The notes under the pieces were generated by a model. That model was given only the letters and a program-made list of their open reading frames with translations, ran no database searches and was not told where the DNA came from. Both the position numbers and the translations under genes were made by a program. A stretch of 64,000 bases of DNA from Streptomyces sp. NRRL F-5135 (GTDB taxonomy: Bacteria > Actinomycetota > Actinomycetes > Streptomycetales > Streptomycetaceae): positions 62,001-126,000 of the forward strand of contig NZ_JOHR01000001.1 in the NCBI RefSeq assembly GCF_000719775.1, read 5' to 3'. Positions 24,845-32,855 of this stretch are shown piece after piece (position 1 is the first letter of the stretch; the number at the start of each line of letters is the position of its first letter).

Positions 24845-25885
24845 TCACTGGTCGGGCCGCGCGGTGACGAGCGCGTAGTGGCCGTACGTCGGGGTGGTCT
24901 CGTACCGCGGGAATCCCGCTTCGTGGAGGAGTGCGGCGAGTTCGGGCAGGGCCCGCAGCCGGCCGCCGGTCATCACCGCGAGGGCCATGGAGTAGCCGGC
25001 GGCGGTCGGCGACAGGTGGCGGGAGTCGTCGGGCATCACCTGGTGGATCAGCAGCCGGCCGCCCGGGGCCAGCGCACCGCGCGCCCTGGCCAGCAGCACC
25101 AGGGACCGTTCGTCGTCCCAGTCGCCGAGCACGTCGGCGAGGAGCACCCGGTCCTGGCCGGCCGGCCAGGTGTCCGCGAACATGTCACCGGGGCGCAGGA
25201 CCACCCGGTCGGCCAGCCCGGCGTCGGCCAGGACGCGGGACGCGGTCGCCGCCACCACGGGGAGGTCCATGACCGTGGCCCCGAGCCGCGGGTTGCGCCG
25301 GGCCAGCGCCATGGAGAAGGTCCCGATCCCGCCCGCGACATCGAGCAGGGACGCGCAGCCGGACAGGTCGAGCCGGTCGGCGAGCGCGGCGGCGGGAGCC
25401 GCGGAGTGCGCGTGCATGGCGCGGGCGAAGAGCTCGCCCTGGCGCGGCGACCGTCCGTGGGTCCGCCAGATGTCCTTCCCCCGGTAGCCGTGTGGCGTGC
25501 CGTTCGTGACGACGTGCCGGACGGCCGTGCATCTCTCGTCCCAGCCCAGGCCGAGCATCGGGCCCCAGTAGCGCGCGGTGCCCGGCAGCAGGAAGGCGCG
25601 GGCCGAGGGGGTGAGGTGGTGTTCCCGGCCGTGCACGGTGAGGAAGCCGAGGGCGGTCAGGAGGGAGAGGAGCGTGGTGGTGCCGTGGGTGTCGAGGCCG
25701 CGGGACCGCGCCAGGTCCTCGGCGGGCGCGGGCTCGTCGGCCAGGGCGGTGAAGATGCCGAGCCGGTCGGCGGCGGCGAGCGCCGGCAGCCGGTACTGGG
25801 ACATGTACGTGTCCATCAGCAGCCGGTCGTCGGGCGCCGTGGAGTCGGCGTCGGAGCCGGGGGGTGTCCCGCCCCTTCCCGTCAC
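24845..25885 (-). CDS. O-methyltransferase (acetylserotonin/hydroxyneurosporene type)
   Basis: 346 residues in two parts: an N-terminal winged-helix dimerisation domain (about 25-110) and a SAM-binding domain with SLLDVAGGIGTFSMALA, the acidic MDLPVV, and PGDMFADTWP, in the order typical of the acetylserotonin O-methyltransferase family. The GTG at 25885 overlaps the stop of ACP2 (GTGA). An in-frame ATG 69 bp further on is an alternative start but would leave the overlap pattern unused. It would methylate a hydroxyl, perhaps phenolic, of the product or an intermediate. Confidence 0.82.
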   Translation of the reverse strand: MTGRGGTPPGSDADSTAPDDRLLMDTYMSQYRLPALAAADRLGIFTALADEPAPAEDLARSRGLDTHGTTTLLSLLTALGFLTVHGREHHLTPSARAFLLPGTARYWGPMLGLGWDERCTAVRHVVTNGTPHGYRGKDIWRTHGRSPRQGELFARAMHAHSAAPAAALADRLDLSGCASLLDVAGGIGTFSMALARRNPRLGATVMDLPVVAATASRVLADAGLADRVVLRPGDMFADTWPAGQDRVLLADVLGDWDDERSLVLLARARGALAPGGRLLIHQVMPDDSRHLSPTAAGYSMALAVMTGGRLRALPELAALLHEAGFPRYETTPTYGHYALVTARPDQ

Positions 25886-26229
25886 CGGACGTCCGAAGCG
25901 TCGGACGCGCCGGATGCTTCGGACACCCCGGAAGCTTCGCACGCTGCCAGCCGGTCGGCCAGGGTGTCGAGCAGTTCCCCCACGGTGGTGTAGCGCATCG
26001 GGTCGATGTCGTCGTTCTCGAAGGTCAGATCATACTTCTGCTCGAAATAGGTGAAGACGTAGGCGAGGGTGATCGAGTCGAGTTCCAGGGAGGACATCGA
26101 CTCCTTCTCGGTGAGGGCCTCGGCGCGTTCCCGTGGGGTTTCGCACTGCTCCACCAAAACCCTGCGGATGTCATCGAGGATTTCCTCCCTCGACGGCACG
26201 CTGACGTCGTTGCCACTGGTCAGAGACAT
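25882..26229 (-). CDS. Acyl carrier protein 2
   Basis: A 115-residue carrier protein. The modification serine is at position 52 in SSLELDSITLAYVFTYFEQK, and the helix pattern is that of stand-alone ACPs. The C-terminal 20 residues are Ser/Glu/Ala/Asp-rich. The ATG at 26229 has an AAAGGGGA site, and the gene has its own AT-rich promoter region upstream. A dedicated second ACP next to a BtrH-like acyltransferase gene recalls BtrI/BtrH of butirosin, where an acyl chain is moved from ACP to an amine. Confidence 0.82.
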   Translation of the reverse strand: MSLTSGNDVSVPSREEILDDIRRVLVEQCETPRERAEALTEKESMSSLELDSITLAYVFTYFEQKYDLTFENDDIDPMRYTTVGELLDTLADRLAACEASGVSEASGASDASDVR

Positions 26230-26277
26230 CAAGAATCCCCTTTGTTTCACGACACCGGGACGCAAAACCCGAGCCAT

Positions 26278-26306
26278 ACGCTAATGAATCACCCAACAGA
26301 AGTCAA
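26278..26306 (-). promoter_or_regulatory. Promoter of the ACP2/O-methyltransferase unit
   Basis: On the minus strand TTGACT and TAGCGT are separated by 17 bp, inside a markedly AT-rich 170-bp gap. The -10 lies about 50 bp before the ACP2 start. This is one of the better vegetative-type promoter matches in the window. Confidence 0.5.
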
Positions 26307-26407
26307 TCTTTACAAAAAACTCCGAAAAGGGATCGACAGATATCGACAACCAGCCCCTCCTTTCTCTTTCGTCGGGCATTTACGACCTTTTTTGTCCGGT
26401 TGCCCGC

Positions 26408-27496
26408 CTATCCGAAACTCAGTTCGGCAGGCGGTTTCTCCTCGCCGAAGCACCAGTGGGTCTCGCCGCGCAGCCGTCGTACGAGACGGCTTCCGTCGCC
26501 GGTGGCACGCGGGCGTACCGCGGCGGCGTGCCGGCACATCGCGGCCAGCAGCGTGTCCAGGCTCCCGGCCAGCAGCGCCACCTCCTCGTGCGCCACCGCG
26601 TAGACGCCCTCCGCCCGGAACCGGTGCAGTCCGAGCAGCAGCAGACCGAGCTTCTGGGCGCGGGCGGCGGCGGCCAGGCAGGCACGGGAGACCTCGGCCG
26701 TCCGCTCGTCCCGGGCCCCGGCCAGTGCGTGCCCGAGGAGGAAGAGCTGCGGCTGGATGTCGCCGAGCACGAGTACGTCCATGCCCTTGGCCAGCAGCAG
26801 CGGCAGCCGGGCCCCGGACCACACCCGCCCGTGGAAGGCCCGCAGTTCGGCGATGTCCCGCGCCAGGGGCAGCAGGGAGGCGGGCACCAGCCGGGCGGCC
26901 AGTTCCTCCGGCCGGCGCTCGGCCGGCGGCTCGACGCGCTCCAGCACCGCGTACCGGGTACAGGACTCCTTGAGCGCGTCGGTGACCGGGAGCACCCGCC
27001 GGTACCCCGCGGTCGCCGGGGCGTCGGTGTCGAGCAGGTGCAGTCCCTCCTCGTCCAACCGGTGCGCGAGGACCATGTGGTGGTGGAAGTGCTCCTTCCC
27101 CTCGTGCTCGTCGCCGGGCCAGTGGTGGCCGTCGGGCATCAGCACCACGGGGGTGCCGCCCTCGACCAGCGCGGCGATCCGCGGCCAGTGCCGCGAGCCC
27201 GTCCCGATGCCGGTCAGGTACCAGCGCGCGGTGCACGCGGGGAACTCGCTCATCGGCCCGTACCACTCGCCCCGGCGCACCAGGTCCAGCGGCCCGGCCA
27301 GCCCCTGTGCCACTTCCTTCGCGCCGTAACCGCGGTGCAGGAGCACCGCCTCGACCGAGCGCAGGAAGCAGCCGAGACCGTCGAGGCCGATGTTCTGCCA
27401 GCCCAGCGCGGTGGCCGGATCGAAGACATAGGGCCGGGGGCCCCGGGGCCGGCCGGCGGGCTCCGTGGACGTCCGGGCGGTGCGGTCGGCGCTCAC
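26408..27496 (-). CDS. BtrH-like acyltransferase (tentative)
   Basis: 362 residues. The N-terminal part reads GLDGLGCFLRSVEAVLLHRG and is followed by strands ending in MPDGHHWPG and HHHMVLAHRLDEEGLHLLDT, which fits the cysteine-protease-like BtrH N-terminal fold. The C-terminal half is helical. In butirosin BtrH moves a gamma-Glu-AHBA chain from the carrier protein BtrI to ribostamycin. Here it would join the ACP2-bound acyl chain to an amine of the cyclitol or sugar (inferred). The GTG at 27496 overlaps the GMC stop (GTGA). The match is by pattern only, so a different amidase or hypothetical family cannot be excluded. Confidence 0.5.
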   Translation of the reverse strand: MSADRTARTSTEPAGRPRGPRPYVFDPATALGWQNIGLDGLGCFLRSVEAVLLHRGYGAKEVAQGLAGPLDLVRRGEWYGPMSEFPACTARWYLTGIGTGSRHWPRIAALVEGGTPVVLMPDGHHWPGDEHEGKEHFHHHMVLAHRLDEEGLHLLDTDAPATAGYRRVLPVTDALKESCTRYAVLERVEPPAERRPEELAARLVPASLLPLARDIAELRAFHGRVWSGARLPLLLAKGMDVLVLGDIQPQLFLLGHALAGARDERTAEVSRACLAAAARAQKLGLLLLGLHRFRAEGVYAVAHEEVALLAGSLDTLLAAMCRHAAAVRPRATGDGSRLVRRLRGETHWCFGEEKPPAELSFG

Positions 27497-29187
27497 GTCG
27501 TCCTCCTGGTGTTCCGCAGCACGGTGGCCATGATCGTCAGGGTCGGGTTGTGCGCCCCGGAGGTGGGGAAGAGACTGCCGTCGGCGACGAAGACGTTGTC
27601 CAGGGCGTGCAGGCGGCCGACGCCGTCGGTGACGCCGGCGCGCGGGTCCGTGCTCATCCGCATGCCGCCGAGGGTGTGGAAGTTGCCCGGCACGGTGGCC
27701 GGTTCACCGGGGAACGCGCGGGAGCGCGTCTCGGGCACGGCCGCGACCTCGTCGGCCCCGGCCGCGCGCAGCAGGGCGGCCAGTCGTGGCAGGTAGAAGC
27801 GCTGGGCCGTCGTCTCGTGGCGGTGCGGCGCCCAGGATATGCGGGGCACCGGCACACCCAGCCAGTCGCGCGTACGGGGATCGAGACCGACGCGGTTGTC
27901 CCGCTGGGAGACGTCCTCGCCGTGCATCTGGACGCCCAGCAGCCGGTCGCGCAGCGGGCTTTCGCGCATCAGCCGTTTGAACGCGGTGCCGTACGGCACG
28001 TCCGCGAGCCCGCGCAGCAGACGGCGGTAGATCCGGCCCTCCCCCACCCGTCCCGGCGGACCGGCCCCCAGCTCCACCACACCGCCCCGGAAGTACGTGA
28101 GCCCCGCCTCACGCGCCGCCTCGCGGGCCCCGGGGTGCTCCGGATCGGCGAAGTCGTCCAGGGCATGGGTGATGTTGCGGCCCCGGTCGCCGCGCACCCG
28201 CTCGGTCAGGAACAGCCCGTACGCGACGGAGTACCAGTGGAACATCAGGTGGCGGCCGAGGAGGCCCGAGGGATCGGGCAGTTCCGACAGCAGGGCGAGC
28301 CGGCAGCTCTCCACCGCCGACCCCGCCAGCACCACCCGGTCGGCGCCCAGTTCACGGCTCCTGCCCGCCGCGTCCACGTACCGCACACCGCCGGCCCTGC
28401 GCCCCGTGTACCGGACACCGGTGGCGGTGGACAGCGGCAGGACCTCCGCGCCGGCGAGCACGGCCCGGCGCAACGCGGGCAGCGCGCTGCCGCGCGACTG
28501 GTTCGGACAGCCGTAGCCGCAGCACGTCCCGCAGTCGGTGCAGGCCGGTCTGCCCCCGTAGGGACGGGAGTTGGCGGCCATCGGCATGGGATAGGGCGCG
28601 AGGCCCAGCCGCCGTGCCGCGTCGGCCACCCGTACCGAGGACGCCTGGTCCGGCCCGGGGGGCATCGGGAAGTCGAGGTCCCGCGGCGCGTGGCGCAGCG
28701 TCGGGGCGGCAGGCAGGGCCGCCAGGGCGCCCTGTACGCCGAGCAGCGCCTCGGTCTCGGTGTAGAAGGGGACGAGTTCGGCGTAGTCGAACGGCCAGTC
28801 GACGACATCACACTCCGGGAGGGGACCGAGGAGGGTGCGCTTGGCGAAGTCCAGGTCCCACAGCCGGGGCGTCTTGGCGTCCCAGTGCACCGAGCCGCCT
28901 CCGACGGCGGCCGGCAGCGCGTTGACGAAACCGGTGTACGGCGGCCCGGGGAAGGCCCGGTCGTGGTACACGCGCGGTTCGGCCAGCGCGTCGGGGTACT
29001 CGAAGCCACGCACCGGGCCCTTGATCTCGTCGGCGGAGAAGGTGTGGCCGGGCGCGGGATCGCGCAGGTCGGCGAAGTGGTTCGGGCCGCGTTCCAGCAC
29101 GATGACGTCCCAGCCGTTCTCGGCGAGGACCATGGCGGCCACCGCCCCGCCCGGACCGCTGCCGATCACCACGGCTCGCTCAGCCAT
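27493..29187 (-). CDS. GMC-family dehydrogenase, large subunit
   Basis: 564 residues: the FAD-binding loop VVIGSGPGGAVAAMVLAENG at the N-terminus, a central cysteine cluster CTDCGTCCGYGCP (C-x2-C-x2-C-C-x3-C) that could hold an iron-sulphur centre, and the C-terminal HTLGGMRMS and GSLFPTSGAHNPTLT motifs of glucose-methanol-choline enzymes. It would oxidise a primary or secondary alcohol of a sugar or cyclitol, and the aldehyde or ketone would suit the class III aminotransferases. NeoQ/BtrQ in aminoglycoside pathways are analogous GMC enzymes. The gene overlaps the small-subunit gene by 8 bp and the BtrH-like gene by 4 bp. Confidence 0.85.
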   Translation of the reverse strand: MAERAVVIGSGPGGAVAAMVLAENGWDVIVLERGPNHFADLRDPAPGHTFSADEIKGPVRGFEYPDALAEPRVYHDRAFPGPPYTGFVNALPAAVGGGSVHWDAKTPRLWDLDFAKRTLLGPLPECDVVDWPFDYAELVPFYTETEALLGVQGALAALPAAPTLRHAPRDLDFPMPPGPDQASSVRVADAARRLGLAPYPMPMAANSRPYGGRPACTDCGTCCGYGCPNQSRGSALPALRRAVLAGAEVLPLSTATGVRYTGRRAGGVRYVDAAGRSRELGADRVVLAGSAVESCRLALLSELPDPSGLLGRHLMFHWYSVAYGLFLTERVRGDRGRNITHALDDFADPEHPGAREAAREAGLTYFRGGVVELGAGPPGRVGEGRIYRRLLRGLADVPYGTAFKRLMRESPLRDRLLGVQMHGEDVSQRDNRVGLDPRTRDWLGVPVPRISWAPHRHETTAQRFYLPRLAALLRAAGADEVAAVPETRSRAFPGEPATVPGNFHTLGGMRMSTDPRAGVTDGVGRLHALDNVFVADGSLFPTSGAHNPTLTIMATVLRNTRRTT

Positions 29188-29923
29188 CGGATCCTCCGGC
29201 GGCGAGGGCTCGGGCGGCCTCGGTGAAGTGCCGGGCCAGGACGGCGACGGGGTCGTCGCCGTCACCGGTGTACGGGCGCGGCGCCGCGGGTCCCGCGGCC
29301 GCGTCCGCGTGCCCGGCCGTACGGGGCGAGCGGGGCGCGGCGCCGGGCCCGGGGCGGGCCGGCGGCCGGGGCATCCCCAGGTGGTGGTGCCCGCCGGGGG
29401 CCGGACGCCCCGGGCGGGCCGCGCGGCCGGGGGCGAGGCCCCGGTAGACCGGATCGCCGTACGTCGCCTCGACGGCATGGTCGAACAGCAGTCCGCGGAA
29501 CTCCTCGGCCTCCGGGGCCCGCAGCGCCAGGTGCCGCGCCGGCACCGGGGCCGCGGCGAAGTCGCCGCCCGCCAGGCGGTCCAGCAGGGCGATCCCGGTG
29601 CGGTAGGCCTCCTGGAGTACCTCGACACGCCGGCGCCAGCCCACCCGCTGGGCGGGGGTCAGCGGCAGGAACGTGCCGTCGTCGCGCCCGGACGCGTAGA
29701 TGAGCGGCGGTTCGACCGTGAACGCGCCCAGCAGCCGGTCGGCGTAGCGCACGGCGTCCGCCTCGCGCGCGCCCGGGTCGCTCTCGCCCGGGGCGTCGGC
29801 GGGGCCGGGAATGAGCAGCGCCGTCGCCTCGCGCACCGCCTCGGCCTGGTGAGCGTCGAAGAAGCTGAACGCCAACTCTTCTCCAGCACAGGGGTTTTGA
29901 CCATAATCATCCAGTGTCGACAC
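29180..29923 (-). CDS. Gluconate 2-dehydrogenase subunit 3-like small subunit
   Basis: 247 residues. The first ~150 (FSFFDAHQAEAVREATALLI, then DAVRYADRLLGAF) match the small subunits that pair with GMC dehydrogenases such as gluconate 2-dehydrogenase and FAD-glucose or fructose dehydrogenase. The last ~90 are Pro/Gly/His-rich and look disordered. No Tat or Sec signal is evident, unlike many family members, so the complex may be cytoplasmic. The GTG at 29923 has a GAAGGAA site. Its 8-bp overlap with the GMC gene supports a complex. No cytochrome subunit is encoded nearby. Confidence 0.75.
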   Translation of the reverse strand: MSTLDDYGQNPCAGEELAFSFFDAHQAEAVREATALLIPGPADAPGESDPGAREADAVRYADRLLGAFTVEPPLIYASGRDDGTFLPLTPAQRVGWRRRVEVLQEAYRTGIALLDRLAGGDFAAAPVPARHLALRAPEAEEFRGLLFDHAVEATYGDPVYRGLAPGRAARPGRPAPGGHHHLGMPRPPARPGPGAAPRSPRTAGHADAAAGPAAPRPYTGDGDDPVAVLARHFTEAARALAAGGSDG

Positions 29924-29960
29924 ATTTATTCCTTCCGTGCTCGGAGTCGAGGAGACCCGC

Positions 29961-30917
29961 ATGAACAGGACCGAAGCCGTATCCCCGGAAGCCGTGTCCC
30001 CCGCCGCCGGTCAGTCCCTTCCCGACGCCGAGGACGGGGCGTTCGCCCTCACCCGGCGGCTGCTGGCCACCAGGGCCCCCCGGTTCACCGGCCGTCACGG
30101 GGTGGAGGTGCACAGCCTGGTCTCCGCCGACCACGTGCCCCTCTACCTCTTCGCCGCCAAGTCCCTGGCCCGTCACTGGCCCGAGGTGACCCCTGTCGTG
30201 CACGACGACGGAACGCTGACCGGGCGCGACACGGCGCGGCTGCGCCGGCACGTCCCCGAGGCGCGGATCATCGGCCGGGCCGACGCGGACCGCCGGGTGG
30301 AGGCGCTGCTGGTGGACCACCCGGTGCTCCGGGCCGTACGCCGGAACAACGTCCGTGTCCTGCAGCTCGTGGACTACTTCCTGCTCAGCGAGGCCTCGAT
30401 GGTGGTCGGCATGGACAGTGACGTGGTCTTCCTGTCGCGTCCGGCCACGCTGATCGAGTGGGCCGCCGCGCCGCCCGCGCGCCGGCCGGCCTTCCTGTAC
30501 TCGCCGGAGTTCGGCTGGGAGCCGCAGGGCGTGCACTGGATCGCCGAACACCTGCCGGGCACGCCGTACGTGCCGTACATGTGCTGCGGGTTCGCGGCCG
30601 CCGACACCGCCGCGTTCTTCGACCCGGCGTTCCTGGAGCGGATCCTGGCGGCGCTGCCCCGGGAGATCAGCTTCGCGCCGCGCTATGTGACGCAGATGGC
30701 GTACTCCCTGCTCGGCGGGCGGCTCGGCGAGGACCGGACGCTGGACCTCGGCGAGCCCTACCGGTCCGGCCGGCTCGCCTGGCTGCCCGCGATCGAGGAC
30801 CGCGTGATCTGCCACTATTTCGCCTCCCACGAACGTTCCAGCGCCTTCGACAACCTGGCCGGCGAGGGGCCGCTGCTCCGCCGCGCGCTCGGCCTCGCGC
30901 CGGACACCGCCGGCTGA
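29961..30917 (+). CDS. GT-A-like glycosyltransferase-related protein
   Basis: 318 residues, the only plus-strand gene in the right half of the cluster. The core VVGMDSDVVFLSRPATLIEW holds a DxD metal motif after a hydrophobic strand, as in GT8/GT-A enzymes. VPLYLFAAKSLARHWPEVTP near the start resembles the nucleotide-sugar entry of that fold. I cannot place it in a named family. The ATG at 29961 follows GAGGAGACC. Only 37 bp separate it from the divergent small-subunit gene, so their promoters must overlap coding sequence. It ends against the Gfo/Idh gene, with tandem hairpins in between. Confidence 0.55.
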   Translation: MNRTEAVSPEAVSPAAGQSLPDAEDGAFALTRRLLATRAPRFTGRHGVEVHSLVSADHVPLYLFAAKSLARHWPEVTPVVHDDGTLTGRDTARLRRHVPEARIIGRADADRRVEALLVDHPVLRAVRRNNVRVLQLVDYFLLSEASMVVGMDSDVVFLSRPATLIEWAAAPPARRPAFLYSPEFGWEPQGVHWIAEHLPGTPYVPYMCCGFAAADTAAFFDPAFLERILAALPREISFAPRYVTQMAYSLLGGRLGEDRTLDLGEPYRSGRLAWLPAIEDRVICHYFASHERSSAFDNLAGEGPLLRRALGLAPDTAG

Positions 30918-30931
30918 CCGGCGGTCCGGCC

Positions 30932-31000
30932 CCGGTGAACGGGCGGCCATCCGCCCGGTGAACGGGCGGCCATCCGCCCGGTGACGCGGGCGGCCGTCCG
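30932..31000. terminator. Tandem GC hairpins between convergent genes
   Basis: A 23-bp unit is repeated exactly twice, with a degenerate third copy. Each unit contains GGGCGG-CCAT-CCGCCC, able to form a six-pair stem. The element lies between the convergent stops at 30917 and 31030, so a bidirectional terminator role is likely, although no T-run follows. Confidence 0.6.
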
Positions 31001-31029
31001 TCCATCGGGGCCGGCCGCCCACGCGTTGG

Positions 31030-32040
31030 TCACAGGGGCATCACCCGGCCGTCCTCGGCGGCCGAGAGATACGCCGTCTCCACGACGCGCGCGGTGTCGA
31101 CGATCTCCCGCGCGGGTTCGTGCCACAGCGCGGGATCGGCCAGGACCCGGCGGAAGTCCGCGTACATCGGGGGGAACCACTCCAGGTGTGTCTGGTCCTT
31201 GCTGGGCGAGACCAGCGCGTGCCGCCGGACCCCGGCCGCGGACCGGACGGTGACCTGCCCGTCGTCGATCCGGACCAGGCCCGCGGATCCGGCCACCCCG
31301 TAGTGGTTGGACCGCTCGCCACTGGTCCAGCTCAGCTCGATGTCGCAGCGGGCGTCGCCGAACTCGAGCCGCAGCCGGGCCGCCTCGTCCACCGCGTCGG
31401 GATCACCGCCGGGCCGTACGACCGTGCAGGACAGCTTCTCCGGCGCCCGGCCGAACAGCCGCAGCGCCATGTAGACGCAGTGCGTGCCGTGGTCGAGCAG
31501 GATGCCGCCGCCCGCCAGCGCGCGGGAGCGGCGCCAGTCGGGCGCGTATCCCGGTACGCCGCGTGCGTGACGGTCGCGCAGGACGCGGAACGTCGCCGAC
31601 TCCAGCCGGCCGATCCGGCGGTCGGCCACGGCCTCCCGCAGGGTCCGCATCACCGGTGAGGTCCCGTAGTTGTGCGACGGGAACAGCAGCCGGCCCCGTG
31701 CGGCCGCCTCGCGCGCGAGGCCGCGCGCCTCCTCGGCGCGGACCGCCACCGGCTTCTCGCAGATGACATGGCGCCCCGCCACCAGCGCGGCACGGGTGAG
31801 CGGCACGTGGAACACCGGCGGCGAGCAGACGTCCACGACGTCCACGGCGTCCGGGCCGCCCGACGCGAACAGCTCGCCGAGCGTGGCGGAGACACGCCCG
31901 CCCGTGAGGAGCCGGGCCGCGGCCCGGCGGCGCTCCTCGGACGGTTCCACGACGGCCACCACCTCGGCGTCCTCGACGGACCGGTAGCCGCTCAGCCGCG
32001 CGGTGCCGGCCGTGCCGAACCCCACGATCGCCACCCTCAT
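31030..32040 (-). CDS. Gfo/Idh/MocA-family oxidoreductase
   Basis: 336 residues: an N-terminal Rossmann loop VAIVGFGTAGTARLSGY, the family hallmark HVICEKPVAV near residue 95, and a C-terminal beta-sheet domain. Family members oxidise or reduce sugars and inositols with NAD(P), for example myo-inositol dehydrogenase in aminocyclitol pathways. The neighbouring inositol monophosphatase-like and aminotransferase genes make oxidation of a cyclitol or sugar to a ketone before transamination the natural guess. The ATG overlaps the phosphatase stop by 4 bp. Confidence 0.84.
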   Translation of the reverse strand: MRVAIVGFGTAGTARLSGYRSVEDAEVVAVVEPSEERRRAAARLLTGGRVSATLGELFASGGPDAVDVVDVCSPPVFHVPLTRAALVAGRHVICEKPVAVRAEEARGLAREAAARGRLLFPSHNYGTSPVMRTLREAVADRRIGRLESATFRVLRDRHARGVPGYAPDWRRSRALAGGGILLDHGTHCVYMALRLFGRAPEKLSCTVVRPGGDPDAVDEAARLRLEFGDARCDIELSWTSGERSNHYGVAGSAGLVRIDDGQVTVRSAAGVRRHALVSPSKDQTHLEWFPPMYADFRRVLADPALWHEPAREIVDTARVVETAYLSAAEDGRVMPL

Positions 32041-32855
32041 GCCCGACCTCCCGGCTCGGCCGCCGGCGGGCGCGGGCCCCCGGCCTCGACGAGGGCCCGG
32101 TGGAAGGCGGGTGCCGCGGCGACGAGGTGTCCGCGCGCCGCCACGAACGTCTCGCCTCCCCAGCCGGTGACCGTTCCCCCCGCCTCGGTGACCAGCAGGG
32201 CACCGGGCGCGGTGTCCCACACCCCGATGCCGAACTCCAGGTATCCGTCGTACGCGCCCGAGGCGACCCGGCACAGCCCGGTGGAGGCGCTGCCCGGTTC
32301 CCGGATCTCGAATCCCGCGTCGAGCAGGCGGTCCGCCACGCAGCGCTGCTGTCCGCGTACCACGCCGTCCGTACCGAAGCCGGTGCCCGCCAACGGCCGG
32401 CCGGTCCGTGGGACCGACACGCGCAGGCGTACGTCGTCGCGGTACGCGCCCTGACCGGCGACGGCCCGGTAGACCGCTCCGGACTCGGGCAGGCGGATCA
32501 GGGACAGCACCGTCCGGCCGTCGACGGCCAGGGCGAGGGCCACCGCGTAGTCGCTCAGTCCGCGCAGATAGTTGGTGGTGCCGTCCAGAGGGTCGACGAT
32601 CCAGGTGGGCCGGCCGTCGTCACCGCCCTCCGGGCTCTCCTCCTCGGACACGATCTCGAACCGCGGGGTCCGCTCCCGCAGTACGGCCAGGGCGAGGCGC
32701 TCGGCCGCCAGATCCGCGTCGCTGACCGGTGCGTCGCCCTCTTTGACGCGTACCTGGTGCGGCGCGGCGCGACGTCTCAGGAGCTCCTCCGCGGCGGCCG
32801 AGGCGGCCAGTGCCGCCGTCTCGGTGAGACGGTCCGTGTCGAGCGTGACGGTCAT
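32037..32855 (-). CDS. Inositol monophosphatase-family phosphatase
   Basis: 272 residues with the metal-binding motifs of the family in order: VSDADLAAE, SEEES, WIVDPLDGTTNYLRGL and WDTAPGALLVTEAGG. Such enzymes hydrolyse inositol phosphates or related phosphate esters (histidinol phosphate, PAP, sugar phosphates) with magnesium. In aminocyclitol clusters they release a free cyclitol or a dephosphorylated product (e.g. StrO in streptomycin). It overlaps both the Gfo/Idh and the aminotransferase genes by 4 bp. One of the two small kinases in the cluster could supply a phosphorylated intermediate for it (inferred). Confidence 0.84.
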   Translation of the reverse strand: MTVTLDTDRLTETAALAASAAAEELLRRRAAPHQVRVKEGDAPVSDADLAAERLALAVLRERTPRFEIVSEEESPEGGDDGRPTWIVDPLDGTTNYLRGLSDYAVALALAVDGRTVLSLIRLPESGAVYRAVAGQGAYRDDVRLRVSVPRTGRPLAGTGFGTDGVVRGQQRCVADRLLDAGFEIREPGSASTGLCRVASGAYDGYLEFGIGVWDTAPGALLVTEAGGTVTGWGGETFVAARGHLVAAAPAFHRALVEAGGPRPPAAEPGGRA

